Part shown: piece by piece, positions 52,356 through 63,822 of the stretch
Layout of the letters: each line of letters starts with the position of its first letter
Position numbering within the stretch: the stretch's first letter is position 1
NCBI RefSeq assembly: GCF_020382885.2
Contig: NC_058494.1
Span: 14,402,001-14,466,000, forward strand
DNA: 64,000 nt
Source: Scatophagus argus
Taxonomy: Eukaryota > Chordata > Actinopteri > Scatophagidae
Direction: 5' to 3'
Notes under the pieces: generated by a model
The model's database searches: none
The model's input: the letters and a program-made list of their open reading frames with translations, nothing else
Told to the model about the DNA's origin: nothing
Program-made: the position numbers and the translations under genes

Positions 52356-55300
52356 AGACACTACATTTCCCAGGAGCTCCTCTCTTCCGTTGAATTACTC
52401 TGAAAGAGCTCCCTCTGTTGTCGTGGAGGTGGACTGCACCCAGTTTTAAAGTGTGGATTTGACCACAGCAAAGATATTTCAAATCCCTCCCCCGAGCAGT
52501 CCCACGTTTTCTTATATACGCTACTACAGAAATAGAGGAATGCTGTATTAAAGACTTATGGATGGCCCATACATTAAAAAATAAGAAAAATAATCTGACT
52601 TAAAATGGCCACCTTTCCTATTGCACGGCTGTATTATAGTCCCCCCTTCTTATTCCCTCAGCACTCAGCAGCACAAGATTCGGGATGGAGCCCAGATGTT
52701 CTTCCAAAGGCTGTATGTGGATAACTGACATTTAAACGGCTGTCAACCATGTATGAGAAAGTGCTGAGTGCTGTGTGGCCTGCACACACACTCCTATTTT
52801 AAGGAAAAAGAGAGGGAATCGAGCAATCACGGTGTCCACAATACGTTGGATCGGTAGGAATCAGGAAGGTGCATCAAAAGGGCACCTAAAAACATTAAAA
52901 AAAATTACATCCTCTGATGGATTTTTATAAGTCCTCCTTATCGTGGGCATATGGTAATGAGGGAGGATTTCCATTCTTGCTGTGCTCTGGTAGAGGGAGA
53001 CTGAGCATGGTGGCTTGGTAAGACGATGGGACAGTTTATAACGCTACAGAAATCACGTCCGAAAGCTGAAGGAGGGAGGGTTATTAGAGCTGTTCCTTAC
53101 CTCAAGTTTTCTTAGTATGTGGAAATGGTGAACCTTTAAACTTAAAATTGTTATGATATGCAAAGAAATTAGTTTAGAGAAAAAAAGTTACCAAATTATT
53201 ATTAATATTGTAATTATTATCATTACTATTCTCATCATTATTATTGAACCATTCTTTCATTTGACTCAGCAGCCACTGCTGTAATGGGACATGTAGATCC
53301 AACAGTGAACCTTGGGGTTAAAAAAAAAACAAACAGAAAATGTGCATCAATATTACAAATATTCCACCTTTTGACTATGTGACACATTGTCCTTCTCATT
53401 CATAGGATTTCACCACCACCACCACTACAAAAAAATTTAACACTACACTTACATGTTTTCATCTCAAATTGATTTTAGCTTTAGACCCAAACTAAATCAT
53501 CCACCCACAACCCTGGGGTTCAAGTACTTGTTGATACTTTAATGTAGAGATTTATTATTTGGATTTTTCCCTCATGCTCCATCTTTTATAGAGCAAAGTC
53601 CAACATTGAATGAGTCTTCCTGAAACAAACTACAGTTGGTTTAGTTGTGTTTGAGATGCTGCCAGCGGCAATTACTGAGCAAGAGAAAGATTCTGTGTTG
53701 AGTTAATAGAAAATATTTAAATGCAAAACACCTTATTATTGTGCATATTTCTATACCATTGTATTCTATATTTCCAAAACGTGGCTTTTTTGACTTTTGT
53801 TTTCGTTCCAAAGATTTGTAGAAAGTACATTTTTCTGCCGTATGTATAAATATATTATCTTTGTTAGCTTATTGTTATTATCATAATCCTTGATAATCCT
53901 GTTGCTGTCTTTATTCTTTTTCATCTTCTGTCTGTTGTTTTTTTTTTCTTTTTTAAGATCTTGAGCCGGACGCATACCTGAGTAGTAAAGGTATGCATGT
54001 AACACTACCAAACCCAAACTTTTGTCCTTTTATTTTATTTTATTTAGTTTTCTTTTATTTTTGGAGTTGGTCATAGGATCCACTAACATGACATTGAATT
54101 CAAGCTATACAGGACTATTTTTTTTTTCCATTTTTTTTGTGTCCATATTTTGCAGGTAACCAAGACATTTGAAATGAATGAACATAGTGTCTATCATTTT
54201 GGGTTATAACCAACTGTGTTCCTTCTTTTTAAATTTTTCCGTTTTTATTTATTTATTTTTTTAAAAAAGCAGACTCCTTACATTTCAGTGGTTAAATCTG
54301 TCAGCTTGGCCATTGGGGCCACTCTCGGTTTGTTTGAAGATGTCCAGTAAAAGTGTTATCTCTCATAGATATGCAGGTTAATATTCCAACATGGTGAAAA
54401 AACAAAACGTCATTGTGGGATATGATCTAAACTGTGTCTTAAATGGTGCAGTTATGTTTTGTTTTCAATTGTTTTCAAATTTCAAACCACCATTGTGTTT
54501 TTCAGTTCTCACATTCACACGAGAAACACGCAGGTCAAGATATGTTTTTTCTATTAAATCTGCTGCTGTTGGATCTTCTCATGACATTTCTTTTTAAATA
54601 TGTCCAAGTTACCTACTAGCCTGCTAAAGAATGTGCTCTGGACAAAATGGGGGGAAAAAGAAACCTAGCCAAAGATGCTAAACTAATGGTCCCCATGCAG
54701 CACATTCTGGCTCCCAACTTGAGATGTGCTACATGAAATAGACAAAGATGGACTTAACAAAGCCACTGAAGGCATGGACAAACCAGCATGAGCGATACTT
54801 GTCAAATTAAAAAAAAAAAATAGTTTTGCATGAATCTTGTGTCTTTCATATTTGACTCCTGAGCAGCCGGGTCCAGTTGCATTCTTCTTTACCACTAAAC
54901 TCTATGTACAACGACAGGCAGCTAGCAGTTGGAAGCTAGCTAACACAACAAAGAGCACAGTGCTGTTTGGCAAAAAGGCCTGCTGACAGACAAAATGGCT
55001 GCCATGCTTAATAACACGTGGTAGCTTCATTTTCCTGTCTTGGTTTTCTTGCGACTGTATTATATTAAACTATGTGGCCGTTATTTATAGTTGCTATGGT
55101 TTCTCAATGAACGGTCCTTTCCGTCTGTCATGTCTGTATCCCTCTTGACTGCCATTATGTTTTGTTTTTTTTTTTTTTGTTATTGAATGCCCATATAAAT
55201 TGTTTTATATAAAAATGTTTTGTTGTGATCAAGCTTTCAGGTTGTTTTCTTTTGGTATTCTGTTTATTTGGCAAAGTGGATGAGTGCTGTTTTGTAGGCT

Positions 55301-55580
55301 CTCACATTACTGTACAGACAGTGCCAGTGATGCTGATTTTTAAATTTCTAGTATTGACTTATTGACTTGACTTATTTAAACTTACAGCAGATCTCTTTGG
55401 CTGCTTTAGAACAGTGGAACACAGTTGCTTATTTAGGTATCCAGAAAATTTGGAGCAACATTAGCATTCATTGGAGTCATGTTTCTGCTCATCTTAAGTC
55501 CATACTCTATTTTACTGTCTCCACCAAGTCCTGAGAGAAGTATTTGGTGCTTTACAAATAAAAATGCTCCAATAGATTTT
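52356..55580 (+). other. rbfox2: rbfox2 3' untranslated region
   Basis: From the TAA at 52353-52355 there is no coding signal. The sequence is T-rich, with ATTAAA at 55064-55069 followed by a T/GT-rich stretch, and AATAAA at 55557-55562. Either could set the 3' end, giving a UTR of about 2.7 or 3.2 kb. Long conserved 3' UTRs are usual for this gene. Confidence 0.55.
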
Positions 55581-55840
55581 CACCAGCTAGTGGCTAACTT
55601 TGTCTATTGATTAATGCTAGACATTAATCAATAGACTAATGAGTGCATGGCAACCGCACTATGGTATTGTTAAACATCCTATTTTTCAGCAGCTATGTTC
55701 ACTATCTGTAGGGTGTTAACATTCTAACATCTGCTAGCGATACTCTTACTGATTATAGCTGATTTAATGATTAAGTAAAAAGATGTAAGTAAAAATTCCT
55801 GTAAAGATGTAGTCCTGCTGTGTACTTGAAGAAGACAACA

Positions 55841-56398
55841 TTTATTTGGGGAAAATATTTATTCACAACTCTACTCAACTGGTAGTCCCAAATTGATGGT
55901 GTGCACAAATTTACATTTAAAATTCATAAAAATATAAATATATATATATATATATCATAAACAGCTGTACATCAAGAAGAAATAGCTCCAAAGAGGGGAT
56001 CGTGAACTGGAGAAAGCAGTAGAGGGAGGGTTGAAGGTTTAATTCAAATGCTGTAAAAACAGCAATCAGCCCAAGAGATGTAGTCCACATTATGTTTCTC
56101 AGAAAAGTCGAGTGCAAATGATGGGGCAGGAATGTTGGTATCATTGGCTCAGGGACACCTCAGTGAAGCATATATAAATAATTATATAACTTTGAAATCA
56201 CATTTTGCTGCATTTTGGATTAGTTTTGAGTCATCATTTATGTGCAATTTTTCTTTCACAAATTCCATGTTGGGCTAACACAACAAAAGACGTCAGGTCA
56301 TTTTGAAGGGTGAAAGAGAACAGGGTGAGAGAGGAGGAGGAGGTGGTGAAGGAAAATCAGTGTAGGAAGGTAAAATAGTTGTGCTGAAGACAGTCTTT
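55841..56398 (-). other. pde6h-like: 3' UTR of pde6h-like copy 1
   Basis: Minus-strand AATAAA signals lie at 55863-55858 and 55846-55841, about 540 nt after the stop. The rbfox2 3' UTR approaches from the other side and ends near 55.1-55.6 kb, so the two genes converge closely. Confidence 0.45.
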
Positions 56399-56989
56399 CT
56401 AGACAATTCCATATTTCGCCAGGTCGCTAAGCTCCATGTCACCAAAAGCTTCCCATGGGCAAACCACTGTGATGTCTGTGCCAAGACCCTCCATGCCAGG
56501 AATATCATCTCCAAATCTGAAACAGAAATAGAAGTCTTTATTTCCTGGGAATGGCAGTTTTGCATGTATGACATTTAGAGGTGGAAGTAGTACTATTATC
56601 CTTGACTTAAGTTAAAGTACCAATACTAGCTACAATGTGAAAATAATTGTTATGGATTATATGTGTTTTTAATGTAAAATAGTAACATTAAAGGTAGCTA
56701 ACTTTATCTGTAAAATAATGTAGTGTGGTAAAAAGTAGAGCATTTTACTCTCAAATGTACAAGAGATGCGTAAAGTTACAAAAATTGAGGAAAAAAACAC
56801 CTTAAAACTGTACTGCAGTACATGATGAAATGTACTTTACTTTACTCTCCACTACTGGCACATGTAAAGGCCATCTTACCCCTTCTGGCCTGGTTTAGGG
56901 GCCTTGCTCTTGAAGGTACGAGCGGCCCTCTGCTTAAACTTGGGAGGTGCCTTCTTGTCGGCGGGAGCTGCAACAGCTGCGTCAGCCAT
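56399..56989 (-). CDS. pde6h-like: Cone-type PDE6 inhibitory gamma subunit, copy 1 (minus)
   Basis: Two coding exons, 56989-56880 and 56516-56399, give 75 aa: [20 protein letters not shown], then [17 protein letters not shown], the central [20 protein letters not shown] and a C-terminus DLAKYGIV. This is the inhibitory subunit of photoreceptor cGMP phosphodiesterase, which caps the catalytic pocket with its C-terminus and is displaced by activated transducin. The basic central stretch and the WEAF region are intact. It is shorter than mammalian PDE6H (83) or PDE6G (87). The start lies 10 bases into the exon after TTCTCTCAG. It pairs with an upstream non-coding exon at about 58625-58680. It is 68/75 identical to the plus-strand copy, with which it is head to head. 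The last residue is Val instead of the usual Ile. Confidence 0.93.
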
Positions 56990-58619
56990 CTTGTGTGTTC
57001 TGAGAGAAGAACAGTTAACAATTAAGACCCTTCATCCTCCTCATCCTCCTCCTCTAAGCCCCCCTGCCCTGTACTTCAGTGATGTAACACCTTCAGGTAA
57101 AGGTCAAATTATAGACTAAAGCTCATATAGAGCTTCTAAAGACCCAATTACACCAATAGCTTTGTCTATTTATATACCTTGGCTTTAAAGATTACTCTTG
57201 GCCAAGTTACAGACTGTACACCATGAGACCAGGATATCACTAAGGTCATCTAATGCTATAGTTAGTCTAAAGTGAAGAGACACTCTGTATGTTGTAAATA
57301 ATAATCCCAAAGTGTGAGGAGATTTTGCCTTGAACATCTAATTTCAATCTGCTTTAATCTGGCTTTTCTGTGACCTCAGTCACAGGTCTTAATTTACAGG
57401 AAAGCTTTGCAGCGCTCTGGAATTTTCCAGAAATATACTTTAACCTCACTGATGGCAACATTCAAACCAATCATGTTAATATTGTAAAATCTCACAATTT
57501 CACATTCTGCTGGATTCTTCTTATCTCCAACAGATAGCAATGAAAGTGCTGAGATCTAAATCTCTTTTTTGGCCAAAATGACAGCCCATAACCCAACAGA
57601 TATCCAACATTTTCTTGAAGAATAGTGAAAAATGGAAAAGCAAAAAAGCATAAAAATATCATAAAAGTGATAGTAAGATATACATGAAATCCTTGCTTGA
57701 CAGTAACTCCAAACAATTTTGTCTGTTTTAGTTAGTTTTTACTTATTGCTATCGCTTTCATTACTGCTATCACGTGCACGATACCTTTTCCAATGAACTA
57801 CTTTTATACCATTTACTAATGTAAGAAATGTCTTTTTTATACTAATCTCTTGTAGTACAATAAAGACTGAAATGAACTAAACTGAAAGTCAGAATTTTAA
57901 TAATTATCCTCAGTCTTTTAGCCTATATAATCAATCCCCCTATAAAATATGTTTAAACTGGTTAAGCTGAAGCATGAACACCCAATCAAAGAACAAGGTC
58001 ATTCCTCAGCGTCACATTTTCCATTAAATTAAATCAGATTGAGTTTAATAAAGCCTGACTTTTTGAGCACTGACATATTCAGATTTTTTTTTTTATTACT
58101 ATTTTTGTCCAGTTTAGTTTAATAAATGTGTCTGCAGATTTAGAGAAGGTAGTGTCCTGATATTCCATGACCTCCTTAAGGAAAAAGTCACTCATAAATG
58201 TTACTACTTCACAACAATTTTCAGAAATTATCTGGGAGGCAAAAGAGACCTTGCATTAAGACAAGGATGCAGAATGCACAAACCGCAAAATATAAAGTTA
58301 TAATGTGGAGGACAAGTTAAAGTGAAAAAGGGTTATCATATTCTTTTAAAAAATATGCACTGATATGGCCCTTGGAAGATTTTTTAGGCTTTTTCCTAAA
58401 ATTGAATAGCAACAATGGCCCAGTTACAAGATAATTTTGTCTAAACAATAATTTAAACAATAGTTTTCTAAAAGATCACATCCATTGATATGTGCACCTC
58501 ACATTATGAATATGAAGTCATGCTCCCTCATCATGTTTATGCACTAGTCTAGCCTTAATCCTTACAGCAGAATTGAAAGTTAGCCAAAGCTGAGAGCTGA
58601 GTAAAGGTGAGAGTCTAGT
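56990..58619 (-). other. pde6h-like: Intron 1 of pde6h-like copy 1
   Basis: About 1.6 kb between the non-coding exon and the first coding exon (acceptor at 57001-57000). AT-rich, with no other exon or repeat that I can support. Confidence 0.6.
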
Positions 58620-58730
58620 CTTACCTGTTTTTGCAGTGACAGCCTTCTGTCTTATGTTTCTCTGCTCGGTTTGGGTTTTTCTGATGTTTGTCCTGCTTTC
58701 TTCTTATATACTCCCCCTACTAATCCCCCT
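58620..58730 (-). promoter_or_regulatory. pde6h-like: Promoter and non-coding exon 1 of pde6h-like copy 1
   Basis: On the minus strand a TATATAAG box occupies 58710-58703, preceded by GGATTA (58726-58721), the core site for CRX/OTX photoreceptor factors. A non-coding exon ends at 58625 with CAAAAACAG followed by GTAAGA. Transcription should begin near 58675. Confidence 0.6.
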
Positions 58731-60615
58731 GACATGCTCATCCCTAACTTTCTGTCCTGTTTTTTTATAAACCCCTGCCTCTAATTGGCCTCTCCGCTCT
58801 ATGAGATTAAGGAGACCCACGAAAGCCCACCCCAGTGTGTCGTGCCATGTGAAGATGTTTTTCCCATCTTACATAACAAAGCATCTCTGAGCTAAATTGG
58901 ATTGACTGAAAAATGTGAGTTGTTTTGCGATGTTATTGTGAATATGTTCTTTTAAATATATTTTAATATAGTTGTAGAGCAACATATCATTATTATACAA
59001 CAATCAATTCACTTCACAGTTTTAAAACATAAATAATGTATTACTATTGTTATTCATGATTTGATGGAAAATCTTAGCTCAGGGTCCACTTTGTGTTTCC
59101 TACACGTTATAGTCTTGATCAGCTGATAAAAATAATCTGAAAATGCAGAAAAAAAGCTGGAAGTTAAGCTTGTCTTTGTCACAATTAGTGAAAATTTTGG
59201 TGATATAACAAAATCACAGATTGCATCATAAATGTTCTGTTGCCCTCGGACACTATTTTTCATTGTCTTTCCCCAATATTGGTTAGATAGGTTTGCAGTT
59301 GCTATCTCAGGATTGCCCCAGTTTAACCTGGGTCCATGCCATGAGGCGAGGGATTAAGAGCTGAATGGTTAAGTGTTCTTTATTTGTCACCAAATGATTG
59401 ATCACCTGCATGGAGCTCAGGGCATCACCTGCTCCAGATCCTCGTGCAGGAGTCAGGATAGGACACATCAGTCAGGACACGTTTGTTTGCAATTAAGGTG
59501 AAAACTTATCCCAGCCTTTAGTGTTTATTATCACTGCTGTTTTTTTGAAGTCAGTCAAACCTCCCCGTGTGTTTGAGCACAGAGACATGAAATCGCTGGC
59601 TATCGAAGCCAAGTGTACTTTTTAATATAAATCAACAAACAATAAGGGCTGTGTCGTTATGACTAAAACTGCTGCGATGCTTTGTGTGATAAGGGGAAGC
59701 TGCTCTTTCCCAGTCTGTCATCAGAAAAATCAGAATCAGGTTTATTGCCAAGTAGGTTTTGGTATTTGGTACACAATAGTCACAATGATCACAAAGAAAA
59801 CCAAAACAAACAAGCACTGCAAGTGCTGCAAGGATCCTAAATTTAAAAGAAAATTTGTAATACAAATATGCAAAATAAATCTGTTTACACCACTAAATAC
59901 ATTGCATATATAACACTGTGAGCTAAAAACTATATAATCAATACCACCAGACATGCAGAGTTTTACATTTAGTATGCATGCAGGATGCTATAGAGGTAAA
60001 AGAAAAAGGGAGCTGCCAAGAGATTAGTTTATTGTGTACAAAAGGCTTCACACCAGGCTTTAAGCCTCTGCATGCCTGTATTTGTGTACATTTAGTTTAA
60101 TAAAATTGATCACTTTTCTACAGGTGACAGCTCTCTGTCCTTTTTACCCTGTAAGATATTTTCAGCTGTTTGGTGTCCTTTTTTGGGCAAAAAAAGAGAC
60201 TCACATCAACCATGACATGGTTTTGCATTTTTTATATACTATAAATAAATAATTTCTGTGATTGAGCCAAAATGAAGTCACTTGTACAGCAATAGAACTG
60301 TCAGATTTAAGAAAAGTTTTCATGATGCAAAGATGTGCAGTACATGTGGGTAAATTACTGATGGGCTGACAGACAGACCATCAATATCTTTCAGCAGATT
60401 TTTTTGGTTTCAGCTTGATAGTCATCCTAATTACTGTCATTCACTACTGCCAATAAATGACACCTGCATAATTAACTTTGAATGTACAGATTGTCAGACA
60501 CATCTCACAGCACATCTTTTATTTATATCTTGTTATCCCATCTATTTGTGGCCAAGCTGGTAGAGAAGAGGACAGAGCAGAGTTGGCACATGAAAGAATG
60601 ACAGAATGAACATCT
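58731..60615. other. Intergenic region between the two head-to-head pde6h-like genes
   Basis: About 1.9 kb shared upstream sequence of the two divergent copies. It contains a dispersed repeat at about 59725-59960 and otherwise AT-rich sequence. No coding region is supported. Confidence 0.5.
59725..59960. repeat. Dispersed repeat fragment (ATCAGAATCAGGTTTATTG type)
   Basis: The opening AATCAGAATCAGGTTTATTGCC, followed by an AAGTAGGTTTTGGTA-type block, is a start I recognise from a very common fish interspersed element. The remaining part is AT-rich and degenerate. Confidence 0.55.
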
Positions 60616-60731
60616 GAATGGATTAGCAGCTCAGAGGACTTTAAAAAGGGAGGCAGCCCGACAGAGGGAGGATTCCCACAAGAGAGAAGCAAAGAAGACT
60701 CAACAGCTAAGCATCAAAACTTCAACAAAAG
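60616..60731 (+). promoter_or_regulatory. pde6h-like: Promoter and non-coding exon 1 of pde6h-like copy 2
   Basis: GGATTA (CRX/OTX core) at 60620-60625, then the TATA-like TTTAAAAA at 60640-60647. The likely start is near 60670, and the exon ends at 60731 before GTGAGA. The spacing of GGATTA to the TATA box resembles that of copy 1. Confidence 0.55.
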
Positions 60732-61409
60732 GTGAGATGAACATGTGATTGTCTCAGCTCTGGTGCAGGGAGCTTTTATTGCTTTGGCAACATGTAACAT
60801 TTCACACTTGTTGCTTCTGCAGACTTCTGCAGTAATGGCTTTATTGTGTTTTTATCATCATTGTTGTTGTTGTCATGGCTGAAATGGAGCTGAAATGAGA
60901 TCTGAGATTCTTACTCAGAAGACTTCACACACTTCTGAACTCTAATTGCACATTTTATATCAATGACTTGTGCCTCTGTACTTTGGTGAAATATCTGTAT
61001 GTTGACAACAGAATGAGAAGTACAATGTAGAGATTAATTGTGTTCACATTTTACAGCGGGGAATGATTTTACTGTAATGACACCTCTACAAAGGAGAGAG
61101 TGTTAGTGATGGTGGCGGAGGGATCTGGCACGGTTATTTGTATAGCACCTTTCAACAGTAAAGCCATTAAAAGCTTTTTATCTGGGATAAGCTATAAGTA
61201 AATACATAAATTTGATTTTTAAAGGTAAAAGAAACCAAATGACAATTTCCAGCACAAAAAGTAAAATTTAATTAAAAAGTTCAAATTGAACTGAATTAAG
61301 TACTATGTACTTGCAAACAAAAACGTTCAGTGTATATGTTTCAAAGAATTTAGAGTTGCAGGGATATATTTAGTTCTTTATCCTTTTTACCTTTCAGTAG
61401 CTAATCAAA

Positions 61410-61783
61410 ATGGCAGACGTAGCCGTCGCAGCTCCCGCTGACAAGAGGGCACCTCCAAAATTCAAGCAGAGGACCGTTCGCACCTTCAAGAGCAAGGCGC
61501 CCAAACCAGGCCAGAAGGGGTGAGATGGATTTAAGAGCTCGCACATACCAAAGACATACAAGTCTTTTCTTTATCTTGCCAGTTGTAGGTCTACCGTCAC
61601 ATCTCAAATGCCCCGCATCTCTCATTTCGTATTCATCAGATCTTTTCTTTGTCTTATGCAATCAGATTCGGAGATGACATCCCCGGGATGGAAGGTCTTG
61701 GCACAGACATCACAGTGATTTGCCCATGGGAAGCCTTCGGAGACATGGAGCTTGGCGACCTGGCAAAATACGGAATCATTTAA
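61410..61783 (+). CDS. pde6h-like: Cone-type PDE6 inhibitory gamma subunit, copy 2 (plus)
   Basis: Two coding exons, 61410-61519 and 61666-61783, encode 75 aa: [76 protein letters not shown]. The exon sizes (110 and 118 coding nt) and the split Gly codon are identical to those of the minus-strand copy. The protein inhibits PDE6 catalytic subunits in photoreceptor outer segments and is released by transducin. The C-terminal Ile-Ile that plugs the active site is kept. A non-coding exon ends at 60731, and the acceptor at 61396-61397 lies 12 nt before the ATG. Assignment to the cone type (PDE6H) rather than the rod type rests on the short N-terminus and remembered fish sequences. The copy is an inverted duplicate of copy 1. 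Confidence 0.94.
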
Positions 61784-62340
61784 ACATCTTGTCCTCTGCT
61801 CTTACCTCCTAATGGCTCCTTTCTCATTCATGTTGACTGAACACCTGAAAATGTACTTGTATGCTCTAGAGAGGCAGCAATTTTGATGAGTTAGAGGTTT
61901 GACCTGAAAAAAAAAACAAACAAACAAACCCAGCACACTCTCTTGTCTTATGCACTTTATTTTATTTCTATTATGCCCCTGCCTTTTCACCAATTCTCCA
62001 TCATCCTTGTAATGAGTGGTGTCAGCAGCTCTGGACTTGAGCTTATATTTTCCACAGAGGAAAAAGGTACATATAAGGCACATACTATGAAAAAGGGTTT
62101 GAGATCTGTTATTGTGATGTCCCAGCACTGTTTTGCTCTCCTCTTTGTCTACCTCCTCTCCTCAAAGCTGCTGATCCAGCATGCACAGATGTCTTTTTGT
62201 GTATTAGCTAAATCAAAATCTATTTTTATGAGAAAGTCTATAATTTCCTTCATTTTCAGTGAAGAAAATCATTGCTGTCTATTTTGTCAATAGAGAGAAA
62301 CTATTCCATAAGCACAATAAATGTTACTATTTTCCATAGA
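61784..62340 (+). other. pde6h-like: 3' UTR of pde6h-like copy 2
   Basis: AATAAA at 62316-62321 in AGCACAATAAATGTT is the best poly(A) signal, giving a UTR of about 550 nt. No open frame here looks coding. Confidence 0.6.
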
Positions 62341-62888
62341 ACATTTGTCTTTGTGTCTGTCCTTGTATTTGCACCAAATGCTACACTGATAAAGTCTATA
62401 ACAAAGAGCACAAACACAAACATGTTGTTTGGCCTCTTGAGTCATTCATTGTTGTTATTTTCTACCTATACGCCTCTGCTTTTTGTTGCCACATTTACAT
62501 ATTTTAAACAAATTGCAAAAAAAATATATTCACTCAGATTGTAAAAATAAATCTGCCTTCAGGGACAGAGGGTGACTGAAGAAAACTGAAACCAGGGTTG
62601 CCATGGCAACCAAAGATTCACAGAGCATCAAGTCTATTGGTTTATCTTCACAAGACAGAAGATGAACTGTTTTAATGTCTACACAAACCCTCCAACAAAG
62701 GTCAGATTAGGCTCAGTGCCAATTAGCCAATCATCAGCAACAGCATCATCTGACATTTTAAAGACCCAAATGTTTCCAACAATGTTACAGAGAAATAATT
62801 TAATTAATGTTGCTCTTTATTTGGCTGCTCGTCACTATAACTTCCAGCAGAGAGACACATAGTGAGGAAGGAAGCTTGAAACCATTAC

Positions 62889-62935
62889 CTTGTCGGTGAA
62901 CATTTCTGCCTGAGTCACGGCGGACGGCTTTTCAT
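62889..62935 (-). other. Unassigned candidate coding exon, 47 nt
   Basis: Minus-strand TTTTGCAG acceptor, 47 nt reading (D)EKPSAVTQAEMFTDK, then a GTAATG donor. I do not recognise the protein. It would follow in phase from the candidate exon at 63310-63334. Confidence 0.3.
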
Positions 62936-63309
62936 CTGCAAAACTACAAAGGTTTAACAAGGACATGTTTAACATGCAGACAACTCCCATGATCTAATCT
63001 GTATCAATGAATCCCATTTTATAAGCTCATCAGAGGTTTGGTATATAAATTCTGAATCTGCATAAGTGTGTGGGTAAATGTACTTGGTTGTACTCCACCG
63101 ATGCACTGCAATGTTTGGCAGCTCATCTGGTAACAAATTTTCTTGGTATTGTTTGTTGGTACCAGCGTGTGTGTGTGTGTGTGGCCCCCAGATATCAGTG
63201 TGCATTTGTGTCACTGCACCAATTAGTTGTTCAAGCCTAAACAGTGAGCAAACAAAGGGACAGTGCCTTGTGTAATGTGGCATAAACGTAATGAACATCA
63301 GTTCAAAAC

Positions 63310-63334
63310 CTTTGGCCGCTTCATTAGCAGGGTC
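63310..63334 (-). other. Unassigned candidate microexon, 25 nt
   Basis: Minus-strand CCTCAG acceptor, then GACCCTGCTAATGAAGC and so on (DPANEAAK plus one base), with a weak GTTTTG donor. The leftover G completes the Asp codon of the candidate exon at 62935, giving DPANEAAK-DEKPSAVTQ. Unrecognised and could be chance. Confidence 0.22.
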
Positions 63335-63453
63335 CTGAGGGACAGGAGATCGGGACAGAGACAGGAGAAAGGCAGCGGGTGAACACAAAGGAGGAAAAGT
63401 GAGGGAGTATGACTGCAGGGTCTCTTTGACATGGAGGAAGAAAGTTAAATATG

Positions 63454-63822
63454 AGATATTTCACCAGACTGCTGTGCCTCATATCACCAAATGCGTCTCA
63501 TAGATTAACCTCTGTGATGTGTGTACCAAGGCATGTGCCCCTCATACTGTTTCTCCCATACAAAACAAACGGTAAATGCCCATGCATATGGGTTAAAAAA
63601 CACATGTAAGTCACTTATAGACTTCCATATAAGATAATTAAGTCTCTCTTGTCTTAACTGTGTTACAGTTTGTCAATGTGTGCCTACCAAGTTAACTTAA
63701 AATGAGATTACCAGTCAGGGTCAGTCAGAGCAGTCGGGCTTTTTAAAGCTGCGGGTGTTTCTCTGGTTGTGTGTGTTTGTAGGCAGAGCTGCAACAGCTG
63801 CACCTGCTGGTTGCTGAGAGAA
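63454..63822 (-). pseudogene. Decayed third pde6h-like copy
   Basis: Exon 3 relic (63535-63454, minus): without any indel it reads LGTHITEVNL, a stop codon in place of the Trp of PWEAF, then DAFGDMRHSSLVKYL. This matches [26 protein letters not shown] of copy 1. Exon 2 relic (63822 to about 63730, minus): the acceptor TTTCTCTCAG is preserved, followed by GCAGCTGTTGCAGCTC (identical to copy 1). Further on, QRNTRSFKKP matches [10 protein letters not shown], then a stop follows. About seven bases covering the ATG are deleted. The order and spacing of the two relics match the gene's own exons. This is clearly a dead paralogue; its promoter, if any, lies outside the window. Confidence 0.75.

Larger units (their letters stand above)
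62341..63453. other. Region between pde6h-like copy 2 and the pde6h relic
   Basis: Apart from the two weak minus-strand exon candidates and a GT array at about 63165-63182, nothing was identified. It contains no intact PDE6 sequence. Confidence 0.4.
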
